DNA from: Azadirachta indica | Taxonomy: Eukaryota; Streptophyta; Magnoliopsida; Sapindales; Meliaceae | Assembly: GCA_022749755.1 (NCBI GenBank) | Contig: CM040442.1 | Coordinates: 13,552,457-13,616,456, forward strand | Reading direction: 5' to 3' | Length of the DNA: 64,000 nucleotides | Shown here: positions 1-11,999 of the stretch, in pieces | Layout: every line of letters starts with the position of its first letter | How positions within the stretch are numbered: the first letter of the stretch is position 1 | Notes under the pieces: model-generated | Seen by the model: the letters and a program-made list of their open reading frames with translations, nothing else | Told to the model about the DNA's origin: nothing | Databases searched by the model: none | Program-made: the position numbers and the translations under genes

Positions 1-59
1 AGGGGAAAAAATTAAGTTTAAATAATTTCATATACAATTAGAGAGAGTAAAGGGAAAAC

Positions 60-990
60 CTTGTCATTTTCTTTCCTCCACTCAGTTGCCATAACCTGAA
101 TTTTTTGTAGAGCATCCTTGAGAATCTTTTTGAGGGCATTTTGATCCAATTTGAAGCAGTTGGTGAAGTCAAATTTCTGCGAATTCCTTGAAGTTGGTGT
201 GAATAGAATTGATAAACTTCCTAGTGATTGCATTGATGTGCAATATTGTGCATGTATATAACTTATATCACATGGAAGCTCTGGTAACGATTGAAGCCTC
301 TCGCAAGAACTTATATCAAGCGAAAGCAAGTTGGAAAGATGTGCAATGCTTTCTGGTATTCGTTCAAAATTGTTTCCATCAAGAACTAAATTTTTCAGTG
401 AAGACAATTGGCCCAAATTTTCTGGTAATACCGTGATGCCGCAATTAGAAAGTACCAGATTTGTCAAAACATGCAAGCCTAAGACATTATTAGGCAATTG
501 AAGACTCATGTATGGCTGATCCACATCTCTTTTCAGAGACAATCTGCTAAGATTGCTCAAACATACAATTGAGGAAGGTACTTTTCTTATTGCAGTTCTT
601 TCAGCTTTCAGCTCCTTTAAAGCTTCTAAATCTCCAATTTTTTCAGGCAATTTATCAAGTTTTGAGCAACCAGATAGATTAAAAATGCTGAAGAAATTTT
701 AACTTACATATGCTATTCGGGAGACTCTCAAGCCTTGAACAATTTTCGAGATTCAATCTAACTATTCTGGATAGATACTCAAAGGATGCGGGAAGACTGT
801 TAAGGCTTTGGCATTCTCTTAGGTTTAGGATAACAAGCTTATTTAGATCTTGAATAGATGAAGCTTCAATCAAACTTGTGCAACCTTCTAAGTTCAAGCT
901 CTCAACATTTGGAGCCGGTGAGAGGTCTGGAAGTTTTATTAAGTGCTTGGAGTTACTCACATTTATATACTTCAACTTACGAAGATGCTG
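60..990 (-). CDS. TNL exon 4: LRR domain, frameshifted
   Basis: The exon opens QHLRKLKYINVSNSKHLIKL and contains repeated L-x-x-L-x-L units with the TNL signatures LEGCTSLIEA, LRECQSLNSLPAS and LENCSRLESLPNS. An A5 run at 681-685 shifts the frame, giving a stop at about 679. The other frame resumes with FNLSGCSKLDKLPEKIGDL and stays open to the end of the exon. The tail FDFTNCFKLDQNAL followed by IQVMATEW is the conserved segment just before the C-terminal exon in TNLs. A weak GT donor is possible at 59-58, and the next exon would be outside the window. The only lesion seen is the single-base one. Confidence 0.85.
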
Positions 991-1097
991 CTAGGAAAAA
1001 AAAAGCAAAAATGACCAATATAAAATAATTAGCATATTCGATATGTATTTGCAAATTACTATATCAAGATATTGTCAAATAAATTACTAACACATAC

Positions 1098-1400
1098 CTC
1101 GACACCATTCCATAGTTGTTGAATATTGCTATAAGGCATTTCGAGGGAAATAAGATTCTTTGGATCACTATTTGGTGGTAACGATTTCAATGGGTATCCA
1201 TGCCAGTGAAAATATTTTAACCCAGAGAAAATAGATTCCAAACCTTGAAAATGATGTAGCTTAATTTTGTTCTGTCCATGAACTGAGCTATAGAATTTGA
1301 CAAGTCTTAATTTATACATCTTTGCCAAAGTAAAGGGATCTAGATATATCTCTTTGATTTTAGACATATCCAAAGCGATGCCCTCAATTGCCTTAGTCCC
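1098..1400 (-). CDS. TNL exon 3: NB-LRR linker and first LRR
   Basis: This exon begins GTKAIEGIALDMSK, the standard TNL sequence after the MHD region, and runs through FHWHGYPLKSLPPNSDPKNL to end at QQLWNGVE. The acceptor is TTATTAG at 1401-1402, and the likely donor is GAG|GTATGTG at 1097. The frame joins the NT of exon 2 without a split codon. It corresponds to the small third exon found in most TNL genes of dicots and carries the first leucine-rich repeat. The exon is intact. Confidence 0.88.
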
Positions 1401-1677
1401 CTAATAATCAATAACATATCATAAATTAGTATCAAATTTATAAAATTGACACATTACAATCAAATAGGCAAATTCTCAATTGTTAATGCACACAAATGTG
1501 AAAATAGTAAGCGATGCATTATACAAGATGTAATGTGTATAAAATTTTTGTTACGTCAATTTCTATATATAGTTGGTACATGCACAATGTTATTTAAAAA
1601 AAATTCTCTAAGAAAATGATAAATTAAATAATATAAATATAGAAAATACAAAAAGATAGTGTATACTTGGCACTCAC

Positions 1678-2776
1678 TGTATTTTTTGTCAAAACTTCAT
1701 AAACATCCTTGTGATACCATAATCGACTACGTTCTCCGGGATCTTTAATGGACTCTTGCCGAACAATTTCTCTTCCCATTTCTTGAAGTAAATCATGCAT
1801 TGTTATCTTTTTGTTTGATATAATCAACAAAGACTTATCAACAAGATCACTTATTCCTTTTTCCGCGAAGAAGCCACTAGCATCAAGAAATTTCATCACA
1901 AGATCTTTATCATCTCCCTTAAAAAAACATGCAATGTCTAAAAATATATTTTGCTCATTATCATCCAACCCATCATAACTTATTTTTAGTACCTTTTGGA
2001 TATTCATATGTGGGCTCTTTTTCAATTTGTTTATTGTACTTTGCCAATATTCTTCTTCCTTGTCAAACAGAGAGCAACCCAATACTTTAAGAGCTAATGG
2101 AATACCTTGAACATATTTTACTATCTTATTTGATAATTCCAAGTAATCCATAACCGGATAGTTCTTTTTAAAGGCATATTGGCTAAAAAGCTTAAGAGAA
2201 GTTTCATGCAACAATGCCTTAACCTCATATATGTTATCTACACCATAATTTTTGAGCACTTGTTTATCTCTTGTTGTTATTATAACTCGACTTCCTAGCA
2301 TAAACTTGTCAAAACCTTCCATTAAAAATTTTATTTGTTCTGCACTGGTCACATCATCAAAAACAATTAAAACCTTCTTTCGACTAAGTCTTTCTTTTTG
2401 AAAATTGAGTCCTCTGTTGGAAATGCCAATATTCATACTTTCATCCTCTAACAAATTGGAAAAAATTTCTTGTTGTAAGTGAGTTAATCCACCTACTTTT
2501 TCTATTTCTTCTCGAACATTGTGAACAAAGAGAGATCCTTCAAAATGATGAGAGATTTTATTGAAAATAGCACTAGCAATTGTTGTCTTGCCTATGCCAC
2601 CAATGCCCCAAATTCCTAAAGTGTAAACATGTTTGGACCCAACACTTAGTAATGATTCAACTTCCATAATGCTTGAATCTACTCCAACCAACAGCTCTTT
2701 GTTATCATTGGGAGATATTTCATCAAGTTTCCTCAAAATATTATTGGCAATTTCTTCTACAAGTGTAGATTCAGGC
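1678..2776 (-). CDS. TNL exon 2: NB-ARC ATPase domain
   Basis: About 366 residues form the nucleotide-binding switch of the receptor. Visible motifs in order: P-loop GIWGIGGIGKTT (about residues 217-228 of the whole protein), RNBS-A-like FEGSLFVHNVREE, kinase-2 KVLIVFDDV, RNBS-B GSRVIITTRDK, GLPL box GIPLALKVLG, RNBS-D FLDIACFFKG, and the MHD motif in ITMHDLLQEMGREIV. The DD of kinase-2 and the MHD histidine and aspartate, which control ATP hydrolysis and ADP holding, are present. The exon ends at VLTKNT before a GTGAGT donor at 1677; the open frame continues into the intron to about 1624 but those residues are not TNL-like. The domain looks functional. Confidence 0.93.
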
Positions 2777-3342
2777 CTAAGAAATATTTAAGAAAAAGAA
2801 ATAATAAGTTTGAATAGATCTTCAGCAAATAGAAAAAGATATATAAAGATGGCGAGAGAAAATGGATATTTTAATTCTAAATAGCTAATTCATTGAAGAG
2901 TTAATTATGAAAACTTAATCAAAAGGAGTAATTAGAAACATTGCTTGATAGTTAATGAACTGAATTTAATATTATAGTTTGAGTATTGTTATTAATTACT
3001 AAATTTCAATCTTTTTTCTTTCTTCTTAAAATTTTGACTGTAAAGATTTGATTATCTCAAATGAAATCAAAACAAATATTCAAAAGAAAGGATATTTTTA
3101 GTGTTCTACCTATTCTTCTATCAGTTGATTCTATGCTGCATGTATAGTTTTATACTTCGCATAGATGATCATATTATATTTGGTAATAAATACTGATTTT
3201 CCATAAGCTTTCAGTGTTTGAAGTAAATTTCATATGCATCAAATATTTTTTGAATTCAAATATCTATATTTTAGAATTGAAACCACATATTACATTTTCT
3301 CAATTAAGTTTCCTTCGATTTCTAAAGGAAAATTAACATTAC

Positions 3343-3830
3343 CTAATGACTTGTGAGTCGAAGCCAGAAATATTGGCAGCTTCCCTCAAAGCAATCCTCC
3401 ATCTTTGCAGCTTCTCTAATCTTCCTTGAAATTGTCTTTCAAGCTTCAAAAATGAATCTCCGAAAATCCCAGTTTGATTTCTTACATCTGATGGATCAAT
3501 ATGATAGAAAACAGGTATTACAATCTGTCCATACTTATTCTTGCATTTAAGAATCTTTACAAGTTCATCCAAACACCATCTTGAAGAAGCATATTGCTTT
3601 GAGAAAATAATAATCGAAATCTTTGATCTTTCAATTACATCCAAAAGAGAGGGTGAAATTTCACCTCCTCTCTTAAGTCGGTTATCAATGAAAGTTTCAA
3701 TCTTTTTTCTACACAAAATTGCATAAAGATGGCTTGTGAAATTATTGCGGGTGTCTTTACCACTGTAGCTAAGAAAAACATCGTATTTCATTTGAGGAAT
3801 AATATCAGTGAAAGAAGAAGAAGAAGCCAT
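3343..3830 (-). CDS. TNL exon 1: TIR domain
   Basis: This exon encodes about 163 residues starting MASSSSFTD. TIR motifs run in order: YDVFLSYSGKDTRNNF (residues about 16-31), the alphaC segment SSRWCLDEL holding the conserved glutamate that is catalytic in plant TIR NADases, VIPVFYHIDPSDVRNQ, and RWRIALREAANISGFDS near the end. The ATG at 3830 is the natural start because it sits where TNL proteins usually begin and is followed by a serine-rich leader. The exon ends in the split codon AG|G before a GTAATG donor at 3342, and the matching acceptor at 2777-2778 restores an arginine followed by PEST, the usual start of the TNL linker. No lesion is visible in this exon. Confidence 0.93.
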
Positions 3831-4630
3831 GATTTTCCAATTGATAAAAGATTGTTTATACTAGGAAATTATATTTTTTCGTCTGTCTTCTCAAATTTAA
3901 GCTGCTAAGAAACATTGTATTAAACATTTTTTTCATTGTTTTCATCGAAATAATATTATTACTTTTTTCAACTTCTTCCTATTTCCAAGAAGAATATGCC
4001 TCGGACAGTAGCTTCTTGGACTTTGTATTAACGCATTTTAGCAACTAGCTTTATCATATATTCTAAATTCCTAATCCTTTGACTTGATCCTATGATTGTT
4101 GCAATTTATTATAAATACAATTTCTTACATAAAATTATTTATAAGATATAATGGTAAAGAACTTTAAAATAAACTAAAAGATTAAAATTATAAGTTTACA
4201 TTATATCGTGTTGTGCTATTTCATCTCAAAAAATTTAAGTTCATTTATATTTTATGTTGTGTTTATGTTGTGCTGTTGTATTATTTTATCCCTCTAAATA
4301 ATTCATTCACATTTTAAAGCTAAAAAATGTCAACATTAGAAAAATGTATCTTATAAACTAAAAGTGTAAATATTTTATATATGATTTTAAAAATATTTAT
4401 TATTTCAATTTTCTCATTATTGACGTGTTAGTGTGTATAATTATCTCATAGCCATGTTCTCATAAAAATAAGTAATATAAAAAATGGTGATAATAGAGGT
4501 CTAGTCTTTAATAAATTAATTTAGTGGGATTACATATACAATTCATGGTTTAGTTGGTATAAATAAATAATTATAAATACCTAACTAAATCGCTTTTCGT
4601 GGAAATTTGGATATGATCGTGAACTTTTGG

Positions 4631-4632
<2 letters not shown>
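3831..4632. other. Intergenic sequence upstream of the TNL gene
   Basis: This AT-rich stretch would hold the TNL promoter, which reads leftward. A TATA-like element lies at about 3856-3862 on the minus strand, but it is only about 30 bases from the start codon, so I do not call it as the promoter. No coding sequence or clear repeat was seen. Confidence 0.5.

Positions 4633-4684
<52 letters not shown>
4633..4684. repeat. (TC)26 microsatellite
   Basis: An uninterrupted 52-bp run of TC dinucleotides. An open frame passes through it and would give a Ser-Leu run, but this is low-complexity sequence and not a gene. Long uninterrupted dinucleotide runs are often polymorphic in length. Confidence 0.97.
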
Positions 4685-4688
<4 letters not shown>

Positions 4689-6071
4689 CCAAACATATTA
4701 AGACGTTAAGAAAGACTATTGCAATTGTCTTGGGTTGGGACAAAGCATGCCTACAAGTAATTGGGTTACCAAACTTGGGGAGATCACCAAAGAAATAATT
4801 TCGTGAATAATTTAATTATTCACTGCTTATTTATATTTGTTTTATATCTTGGATGATATGATGATACGATTATAACAATGTAGGATAGATTTACAAGTTT
4901 TAAAAATTTATATGTTATTTTCAGTACTATATAATCAATGTTGACATGATTGTAATTTTAACAGTTAAAAAATTATGAGGACGGAGTTAGAAATGAAACC
5001 TATGGGTTTTAAATGTCCAAATTAAAAAGTTGAAGAGGGTTAAATTCTAAAAATAATTTATAAACTACGGGCTAAATTTTTATCTTTTAAAATTGAGGGT
5101 CAAAATATTATAAAAAATTATAAATATTTTCTATACAAATTTCAAAATTTTATGAGGCTAGCCTCTTCTATTAGATTCTGCTTTAATTCTACACTTGTCT
5201 TATTGTTTTTTTATTGTAACTTTGAAAGTTATTTTATTAATTTATTAGAGTTAATTTCTATGAAAATAGTACCTAGTTGTTGTGTAAAAAGATTTTAAAA
5301 GATTAAAAGGTATTTCAATGACATTCATTACTACTCCACTACGACACATAATATTATATTAAAAATCAAGATCTTAAATAATGAAATGTGATTGATGAAA
5401 GAATGTTTAACATTGTCAAAATTTTTTGAAGGTGTTATTTAGTCTAGTAAACAATGGTTGAAACTTGAAATCACCTGCAAATTTGGCCAAACTCCAAGCA
5501 TATTCTTTGCTTATTTAGTGAAAAGATATATTCCTAACAAAAGATTGCAAATTATGAGTAATTATCATAGTATTTTAATTATTTATAAGATTAATTTATT
5601 TAATATTATTTTAAAAATTTTAAAACTTAAAATTTATATTATTGTAAATTTATTTTAGTTCATAAATTTAACATCTTCTTATTATAAATTAATTTATAAT
5701 TATTAGTGTAATAGTTATTCTTATTTGTAGATTGAAAATAATTTTTGTTATAATTATATTTAATATGTTATTTTTTTTTTTCGTTATTCTTATTACGTCT
5801 AAATATATTTTTTTTGTATATTTAATCTCTATATTAATTTATTATAATTTAAAATTTATTTATATTTCATACTTGTTGGTTATATACAATCATTTATATT
5901 TATTAATGAAAAATGAGACTTTTACTAACCTTAATTATTCAGAAACTCGGCGTTTGTAACATATATTAGTACTAATAGCAGAAATTAACAAGCAACACCG
6001 TCATAGCAAACCGCGTTACGTACCCATAAACCATCACAGAAATTAACAAAAAGATCACCAAATTAATAAAA
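4685..6071. other. AT-rich intergenic DNA
   Basis: I see no gene here. Short open frames at 5458-5658 and 5732-5959 encode only Ile, Leu, Phe, Lys and Tyr-rich sequence, as expected by chance from AT-rich DNA. A block near 4980-5200 (a remnant with GGCTAGCC in it) may be an old transposon piece but has no defined ends. Confidence 0.5.
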
Positions 6072-7650
6072 CAATTTAAATATTAATTATAAACTTTTAT
6101 CTGTAATACTTGTAAATTGAGTTTAGTTAAAAAATTCATATTTAATTATTTAATATTTAAAAAAATTATCAGTTAAATTTTATTTTTAAATAAAACTTTT
6201 TATTTTATTAATTTATTTACAAACATTATGATTTTAAATTATATCTAACCTTACTATTTTTTTTTGTCATCTCTCTTTATCTTTATGTATTTAAAACAAT
6301 ATCATAATGTAATTTATATTTCTTTTTAATTTTTCATTGATTTTCACATCGTTTGAATGACTGCCTCATAATTTTTCTTCGCTCACAATATTAATAAGAA
6401 AAAAATCATATATCATTTAGAAAAATAACATATTAATAATATATCTAATTTATTAAAGTTTATTCTCTTTGTAAACTATTATTATTATGTTAATATAATC
6501 AAAATTTTTATAAATATAAATATATTTGGCACTTTAAAAGGAATATATAAGTAAAAATATCAGTTTTTCATATTTTTTATTTTATTCAAACATCTTATTG
6601 AAATTTGTATTTTTCTCAAATTTAGATTTAATTTACTTTCAGACTTGAAATATAAAAAAAAAAAAAAATACCCTAATCTATTTGTTGTCAAAGTTCTTGA
6701 CCTTTTGTCATATACATATATGATAAAAACGCATATTCAAATTGTTATTTTAAATATTTTTAATATTTAATAATGGGTCATTGTCATTCACTTTTGTTTT
6801 CTGTGAAATGCAGACTATGTATATTTCAATATTTCTTTGTTTTCAAAAGCAATTATTTAACTGTGAAAATTGACAAGTTATTTTTTACATTCAGAATATG
6901 TAAGCATAGTGATTATCGCAAGAAGAGTCCTATATGCCGAGTGATCAATTAATCACAGTTGAAAAAATAAATAATTATATTGGATTGCGATGAGTTTGAT
7001 TGAGAAGAATATCTTGTTTGCATTCGAATCAATTATGTGTATTTTGTATTTAAACATTCTGCCAATTCACACTCATTCCAAGCAAGACAACCCACCAATG
7101 TTGCTTTGATTCCTATTTGGTACTCAATGTGACAAGGAAAACGACATGTTACATTCTATTGAAATTTCACTTGCTATTTTTGTTTCTTATTAGACAAAAA
7201 TATACAAAAACTCCTTGCTATCAGCTTTTTTCGTTGAAATTAATAGATTTGTTTACTAAATTAATTTAAATGAACCACTTGAGTTTGGTGTTAGGATCTA
7301 AATTCAAGTTGAATTTGAGTGAGAACTATATAATTGAATTTTTTTTTTAAATTCATTGTTTTTCTATACTAATTTGAATGACCCATTTGAGTTTGAGTTA
7401 AGATATAGATTTAGATTTGAGTTAGTTTTGATTGAGAATCACATAATAGGATTCAAAAAAGATGTTTTCCCTATAAGTTGACTATCAATATATAAACCTA
7501 AATTAATTTTTAAAAATATAAATGAATTTAAATATTAAATTATAACATTTTTATCTATAATACTTATAAATTGATTTTAGTTAACAAATTCATATTTAAG
7601 TTTTTAATGTTAAAAAATAATTATTAGTTTAATTTTTTTTTTAAGTTATT
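6072..7650. repeat. Degenerate direct repeats in AT-rich DNA
   Basis: A segment at about 6078-6200 (TTTTATCTGTAATACTTGTA and what follows) recurs in the same orientation at about 7535-7650, with a weaker third copy near 7715-7815. Between them, two copies of a roughly 110-bp unit at about 7255-7345 and 7368-7455 share a TGAGTTTG core and the words GAGAACTATATAAT or GAGAATCACATAAT. These are old, diverged duplications. No coding potential or terminal repeats were found, so the element type is unknown. Confidence 0.45.
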
Positions 7651-9431
7651 ACGGCAAATTATTTCTTTAATTTCATAAAAAATATATTAGTTTAATGTTA
7701 CAAAATAAATATTTTTCCTCTCTAATTTTTATAAAATGATTTGAGTTTACAACTTCATATTTAATTTTTTATTGTTACAATGAGGTATTAGTTTAATTTT
7801 TCTTCAATTTGTTTAGTAATTGAATTTAAATAGAATAAAAGTTTTAGTTTTAATTTTATAAAAACTAATTATTAGTTTAATGATATAAAATTATATATTC
7901 ATTATACTTAAATTTTTAAATTTTAAAGGTTTCTCATTTCCATTCATATCTTTAAAAAAAAAAAAAAAAAGGTTTAAACCATCTTAGTGTCTTATTTTTT
8001 AAAATTAAAGTATATCAATGATACTAATGAATAATTAACAATAACCATTTTTCTAGTAGTGCCTGAGGTCATGGCTCTTAGATTTTGCAGAGAATATGTG
8101 TATATTACTTCATCTTAAAAATACTATGTTACCTAAATGCCTTTTATATCAGACACTTTAGGGATTTGGAAACCCTTGAAGCACCAATTTTTTTATTTGC
8201 AAGTGATAAGTGTTCGATCTGTATGTTGAAGGTTTTTTATTTGTTGTAACTATGTTTTGTCTTGTAAAGGTAAATGAATGCTAGGCATAGGCCAGGAGTG
8301 CAGTTGTATCTTGGGCTTCATGTTACAGCCCAATAAATTTACTCACAATGCCACTCACCAAATAAATACCCATAATTAACTTTAACATTATTAAGCTTTT
8401 AAGCTTTTCTTTGACCTAACATTTAAATTAACTTTTACATTTTTCACTTTTAAACTAAATTTATTGATTATCTGTTTAAATATATTAAAAACTTCCTTTT
8501 ATTTGTTGTTTGCCATAATATTTTAATATTGTTATCTTCTTTTAAAAAAATTAAGATAATTGTAAGATTAATTAAATACAAACTTCTAGAAATAAAAGTT
8601 TCAAGCACTTATTTCATGTATCATATATGTTGCAGTCATCAAATTGTGATATTTACGATTGGGATTGTATTTCTAACCAACTTTATATTTTATAATGTAA
8701 ATTTTGTAAGATGTGATAAAACTTTAAAAAGTTAAAAAAAAAAATTCTATATAATATGTGCCATCTTTCATCCACATTTAAAATAATTAATTTTAAAATT
8801 TTAAGCATAGGCATAATGTCCTAATTTTGAAAAGAAAAAATGCCCTCTTATTGTTTTAAAAACATCTCATTACATTTTACTGTTAGTTACTTAACCTTAA
8901 AAAGTAGTTTTGGGGGGCAAAATAGTAATTAAAAGCTAAACAAATTGAAATTCAAAAAAATCATTAACATGTAAATAGTGATAGTCGTGGGCATGTGTTA
9001 GAAATTAAAAATTAAAAATTAAAAAGTAATAAAGAATAAATTATGTGCCAATATATAGAAACAATAATAAACCTTAATTTTAACTACAAAATTAGTAATA
9101 GTCCATTAGATAATTAACTTGTAAATTTTTATTAAATTTATTCTACAATAAGAATTTAGGCATTTTGAATTGTTATCATGATTGTATTCTTTTCTTATTT
9201 TTGATATGGTAGTCAAAATTTTATTAAAAAATAAAAAATAAAAAAAAACTATATCAATAATGACTTTCCATATAATAGAAATTTTCAGTTATCAAATAAA
9301 TATAACCAGTTATATAACCAATAAGTATGAAATATAAAACAAATTATAGATTGTAAATTATTCATATAAAAAACATACTTTATAGACAACAAGAATGATG
9401 AAAAAAAATATTATATTAAATATAGTTATAA
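7651..9431. other. AT-rich intergenic DNA, no gene seen
   Basis: The stretch includes poly-A/poly-T runs (for example near 7955-7970) and a small ATTAAAA-type repeat at about 9003-9030. An open frame at 8529-8735 has no recognisable domain. I see nothing else that I can support. Confidence 0.5.
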
Positions 9432-9514
9432 ATAAGATTATGTTAAATTTATAAATAAGATTATGTTAAATAAAAATAAGATTATGTTAAATTAATTTGT
9501 AATAAGATGTTAAA
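9432..9514. repeat. Short tandem repeat, period about 21-23 bp
   Basis: Three exact copies of ATAAGATTATGTTAAAT start at 9432, 9455 and 9476, and a fourth, shortened copy lies at about 9501-9514. It is a minisatellite-like array in AT-rich sequence. Confidence 0.85.
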
Positions 9515-10285
9515 TTTACGTGCTAAAATAAATATTACAACAATAATCATAAATTAATTTTTAAAATTATAAAATTTTAACTTTTCAATAAATATTATAT
9601 AAATTAATTTTATAAATAATTAAATTACTATGGTAATTTATTAAAATAATTAATTAAATTTAAACAATTAGTTTCATTAAAGTATTTAAATAAATTAAAA
9701 TGAAATATATAGAAGAGGGATAAAATGGAAAACTCACAAATTTGAAGGAGTGAGAATCATGATTCTCCCTTTCGAAAGAAAAAATATAGCTTATGAACTC
9801 TCATTCCCACATTTTCATCGACTATCCAGGATTCCTTCGAGAATTTATTTCTCTCCTCCATTTCTCCAACACTCTGACCCTGAGGACCAAAGTGATAATT
9901 TTAATAAACGTTAGAGATACTTTCTAACTAATACATCATTTGATTTGATATAACTAAAGTGACATTCCTGAACTATTAAGGATCAGAGTGAGATTGCCCC
10001 ATTATTAAGGACCAAAGTGAATTTTCGTCATCATGTATGATTATTGTTTAAATTTATAATTAGAGAAATGGATTATAGGTCTGTAACAAAGGATTCAAGT
10101 CAACGGATTAGGAATTTGGCATACAAAATTAAGCTAGTCCTAGGCATCTTCCTGGAGATGGGAAGAACTTGAAAAATAATAATATCATTCCACGGAAACA
10201 ATAAAATAATTAACAGATTTTTTCTTGGTACTTAAATCTGAGAAAGAGAGACAAAACAATATTATGGCTACTATTGACCATCTTT
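9515..10285. other. Intergenic DNA left of the first Copia element
   Basis: AT-rich sequence. The phrase GACCAAAGTGA and close variants recur near 9890 and 10010, suggesting a small degenerate repeat. No gene or element boundary can be placed with confidence. Confidence 0.4.
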
Positions 10286-11999
10286 TGGGTAAGGATAATG
10301 CCCTAAAAACATGTAACTTGTATATTATTGAAATAAATAAAATTAACATTTCTTTATACTTAATTATGTTTATATTTAAAATAAAAAAAAAATCCTAATT
10401 TATTTATGTAACTATAATCTTAGTATATATAAGTATTATATATACAAGAGAATTAAAATTATCGATAATAAACTGAAATAATCCGTATTAAATTAATTAA
10501 AGTTGGGTTCTTTAATTGAATATTAGTAGTGCGATCTATTAACATTAACAATGTGATAGTTTTATTTGAACTGTCAATGTAGTGATATTATGGTAAAGGC
10601 ACTTTATATAATATGATTATATAGAACTGGACTAGATATACTTTGAATTCTCATATAAATTTCGTTATTAACTGAGAATTTAAATAATGTTAATAAATGA
10701 TTATATGCAAATCAATCTTAATCCTGAGTAGTCATAAACTCATGTTTATGTTATTAAATATTTTGAGTTACTTGTTAAGATTTGTTCTAATACAAGCTCA
10801 ATACTCATATCTCGGATATTTAATAAGATAAATAACCGGAAATGTGACATACAAATATGGAATCCTTTTTTTCTATTGCAAATTAGAAAGATGGTTCCTT
10901 TAAGTATTAATCTTGAAATTGAACAGTTTGAACGCTTAGTTTATAATTAGTTTATAAATTAACTGTTTAATAGAAAATTAATGGAACTTAAAAATAAAGA
11001 CGTAATAAGAGGGGTAAAACAAAAAATTAACTTAACTTTAATTATGGACCGTTTATAGAGAGTTAAACTGTATGTAGTGATTATATTAATAGACTACTCA
11101 AAGTTTTCTAAGTAAATTATATTTATAATTTTAAGAGTTCAATTTCAAATTTTTATTGGAATAATACTAGAATTAATAAATTAGATTAATTAGTTAAAGA
11201 GTAATTAATTATTTAAATTTATTGGAGCTTGAAATTGTAAGTCCATAGGTCCCTAATACCACCTATTAGATCAACATAGTAAATGATACAATGGACAAAA
11301 TTATTACACTAAATTTTTGTATGTCCAGAAAATATTTTTTTAGAATAAGAGTTTTAAAATATCTTACTAATTAATTAATTCGTAAGATATTTTAAGATAA
11401 ATATCTTTCATTAATATTTAAATAATTTAATTTGAGAAATTAAATTGATAAATTCTCTTAGAGATATTTATCCTCTTTATTGTTTCTTTTAAATATTAAT
11501 TTTGAATTAATTTGGATTTCACTTCTACTAGAAGTTGTTTTACAAAATTTAATTAATTAATTAATTTGATTTTAATTGAAATTGTTTTACTAATTCTATT
11601 AGGATTGTCTTACATATTTAATTAATTAATAAGTGTTAATTAATAAGTGTTATTAATTAATTAAAATAAAAGTGATATAAAAGAAACAAAAAGTGGTGGA
11701 AACCTGGGAGCGATTGAAAAAAAAAGAGTTTTCTTTTTTTTAACGTTTATTACAGAAAAAAATTAATTTTCTTCAAGATCACCATTGTATTAAAACAGAA
11801 GCTCACTCTTCTCTTCATGGCAACTATTGGTTTAAAAACCATTGGTGAAGGAAAACTCGTAACAAAAATATTTTAAAAGCATAAAGAGGTATTTTTTTTA
11901 TTCCTTCCTTTTATTTTTATTAAAATCGTATACTCATATAAATTTTTTTAACTCTTCTCATTTAATTTTTCGCTATGTATTTGATAAAATTTTTCAACA
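10286..11999 (+). repeat. 5' LTR of Copia-1, about 1.7 kb
   Basis: The right end is CAACA directly before the PBS-like sequence. The left end is placed at TGGGTAAGGATAATG, because homology with an inverted copy at 50440-51470 begins at this GGATAATGCCCTAAAA block. About 1.05 kb of the LTR (10290 to about 11345) is shared with that copy. The left boundary is accurate only to a few bases. Confidence 0.75.

Larger units (their letters stand above)
60..3830 (-). pseudogene. TIR-NB-LRR (TNL) disease-resistance gene, partial, one frameshift
   Basis: Four exons on the minus strand build a typical TNL receptor: TIR (3830-3343), NB-ARC (2776-1678), a short linker/first-LRR exon (1400-1098) and an LRR exon (990-60). 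The introns are about 566, 277 and 107 bp, all GT-AG, and the reading phase matches across each junction. Such proteins are intracellular immune receptors that detect pathogen effectors and signal through TIR NADase activity. All NB-ARC landmark motifs are intact. The LRR exon has a one-base excess in an A5 run (T5 on the coding strand) at 681-685, which puts a stop after the LRR segment that ends LKFLQHF; dropping one base brings back the next LRR frame. The 3' end, expected to hold a C-terminal jelly-roll/Ig-like (C-JID) exon, lies beyond the left edge. It is either a recent pseudogene, a truncated allele or an assembly error. Confidence 0.88.

Noticed and set aside
679..705. A GTAAG..TTCAG pair in the TNL LRR exon that could look like an intron
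   Set aside because: It would be only about 20 bp long, far below the minimum for plant introns, so the frame change is a real one-base shift.
4607..4798. 63-codon open frame through the TC repeat
   Set aside because: Its length comes from the Ser-Leu run of the microsatellite; the rest matches no family.
5732..5959. 75-codon hydrophobic open frame
   Set aside because: Phe, Ile, Leu and Tyr only, as expected from T-rich DNA; no domain and no start context.
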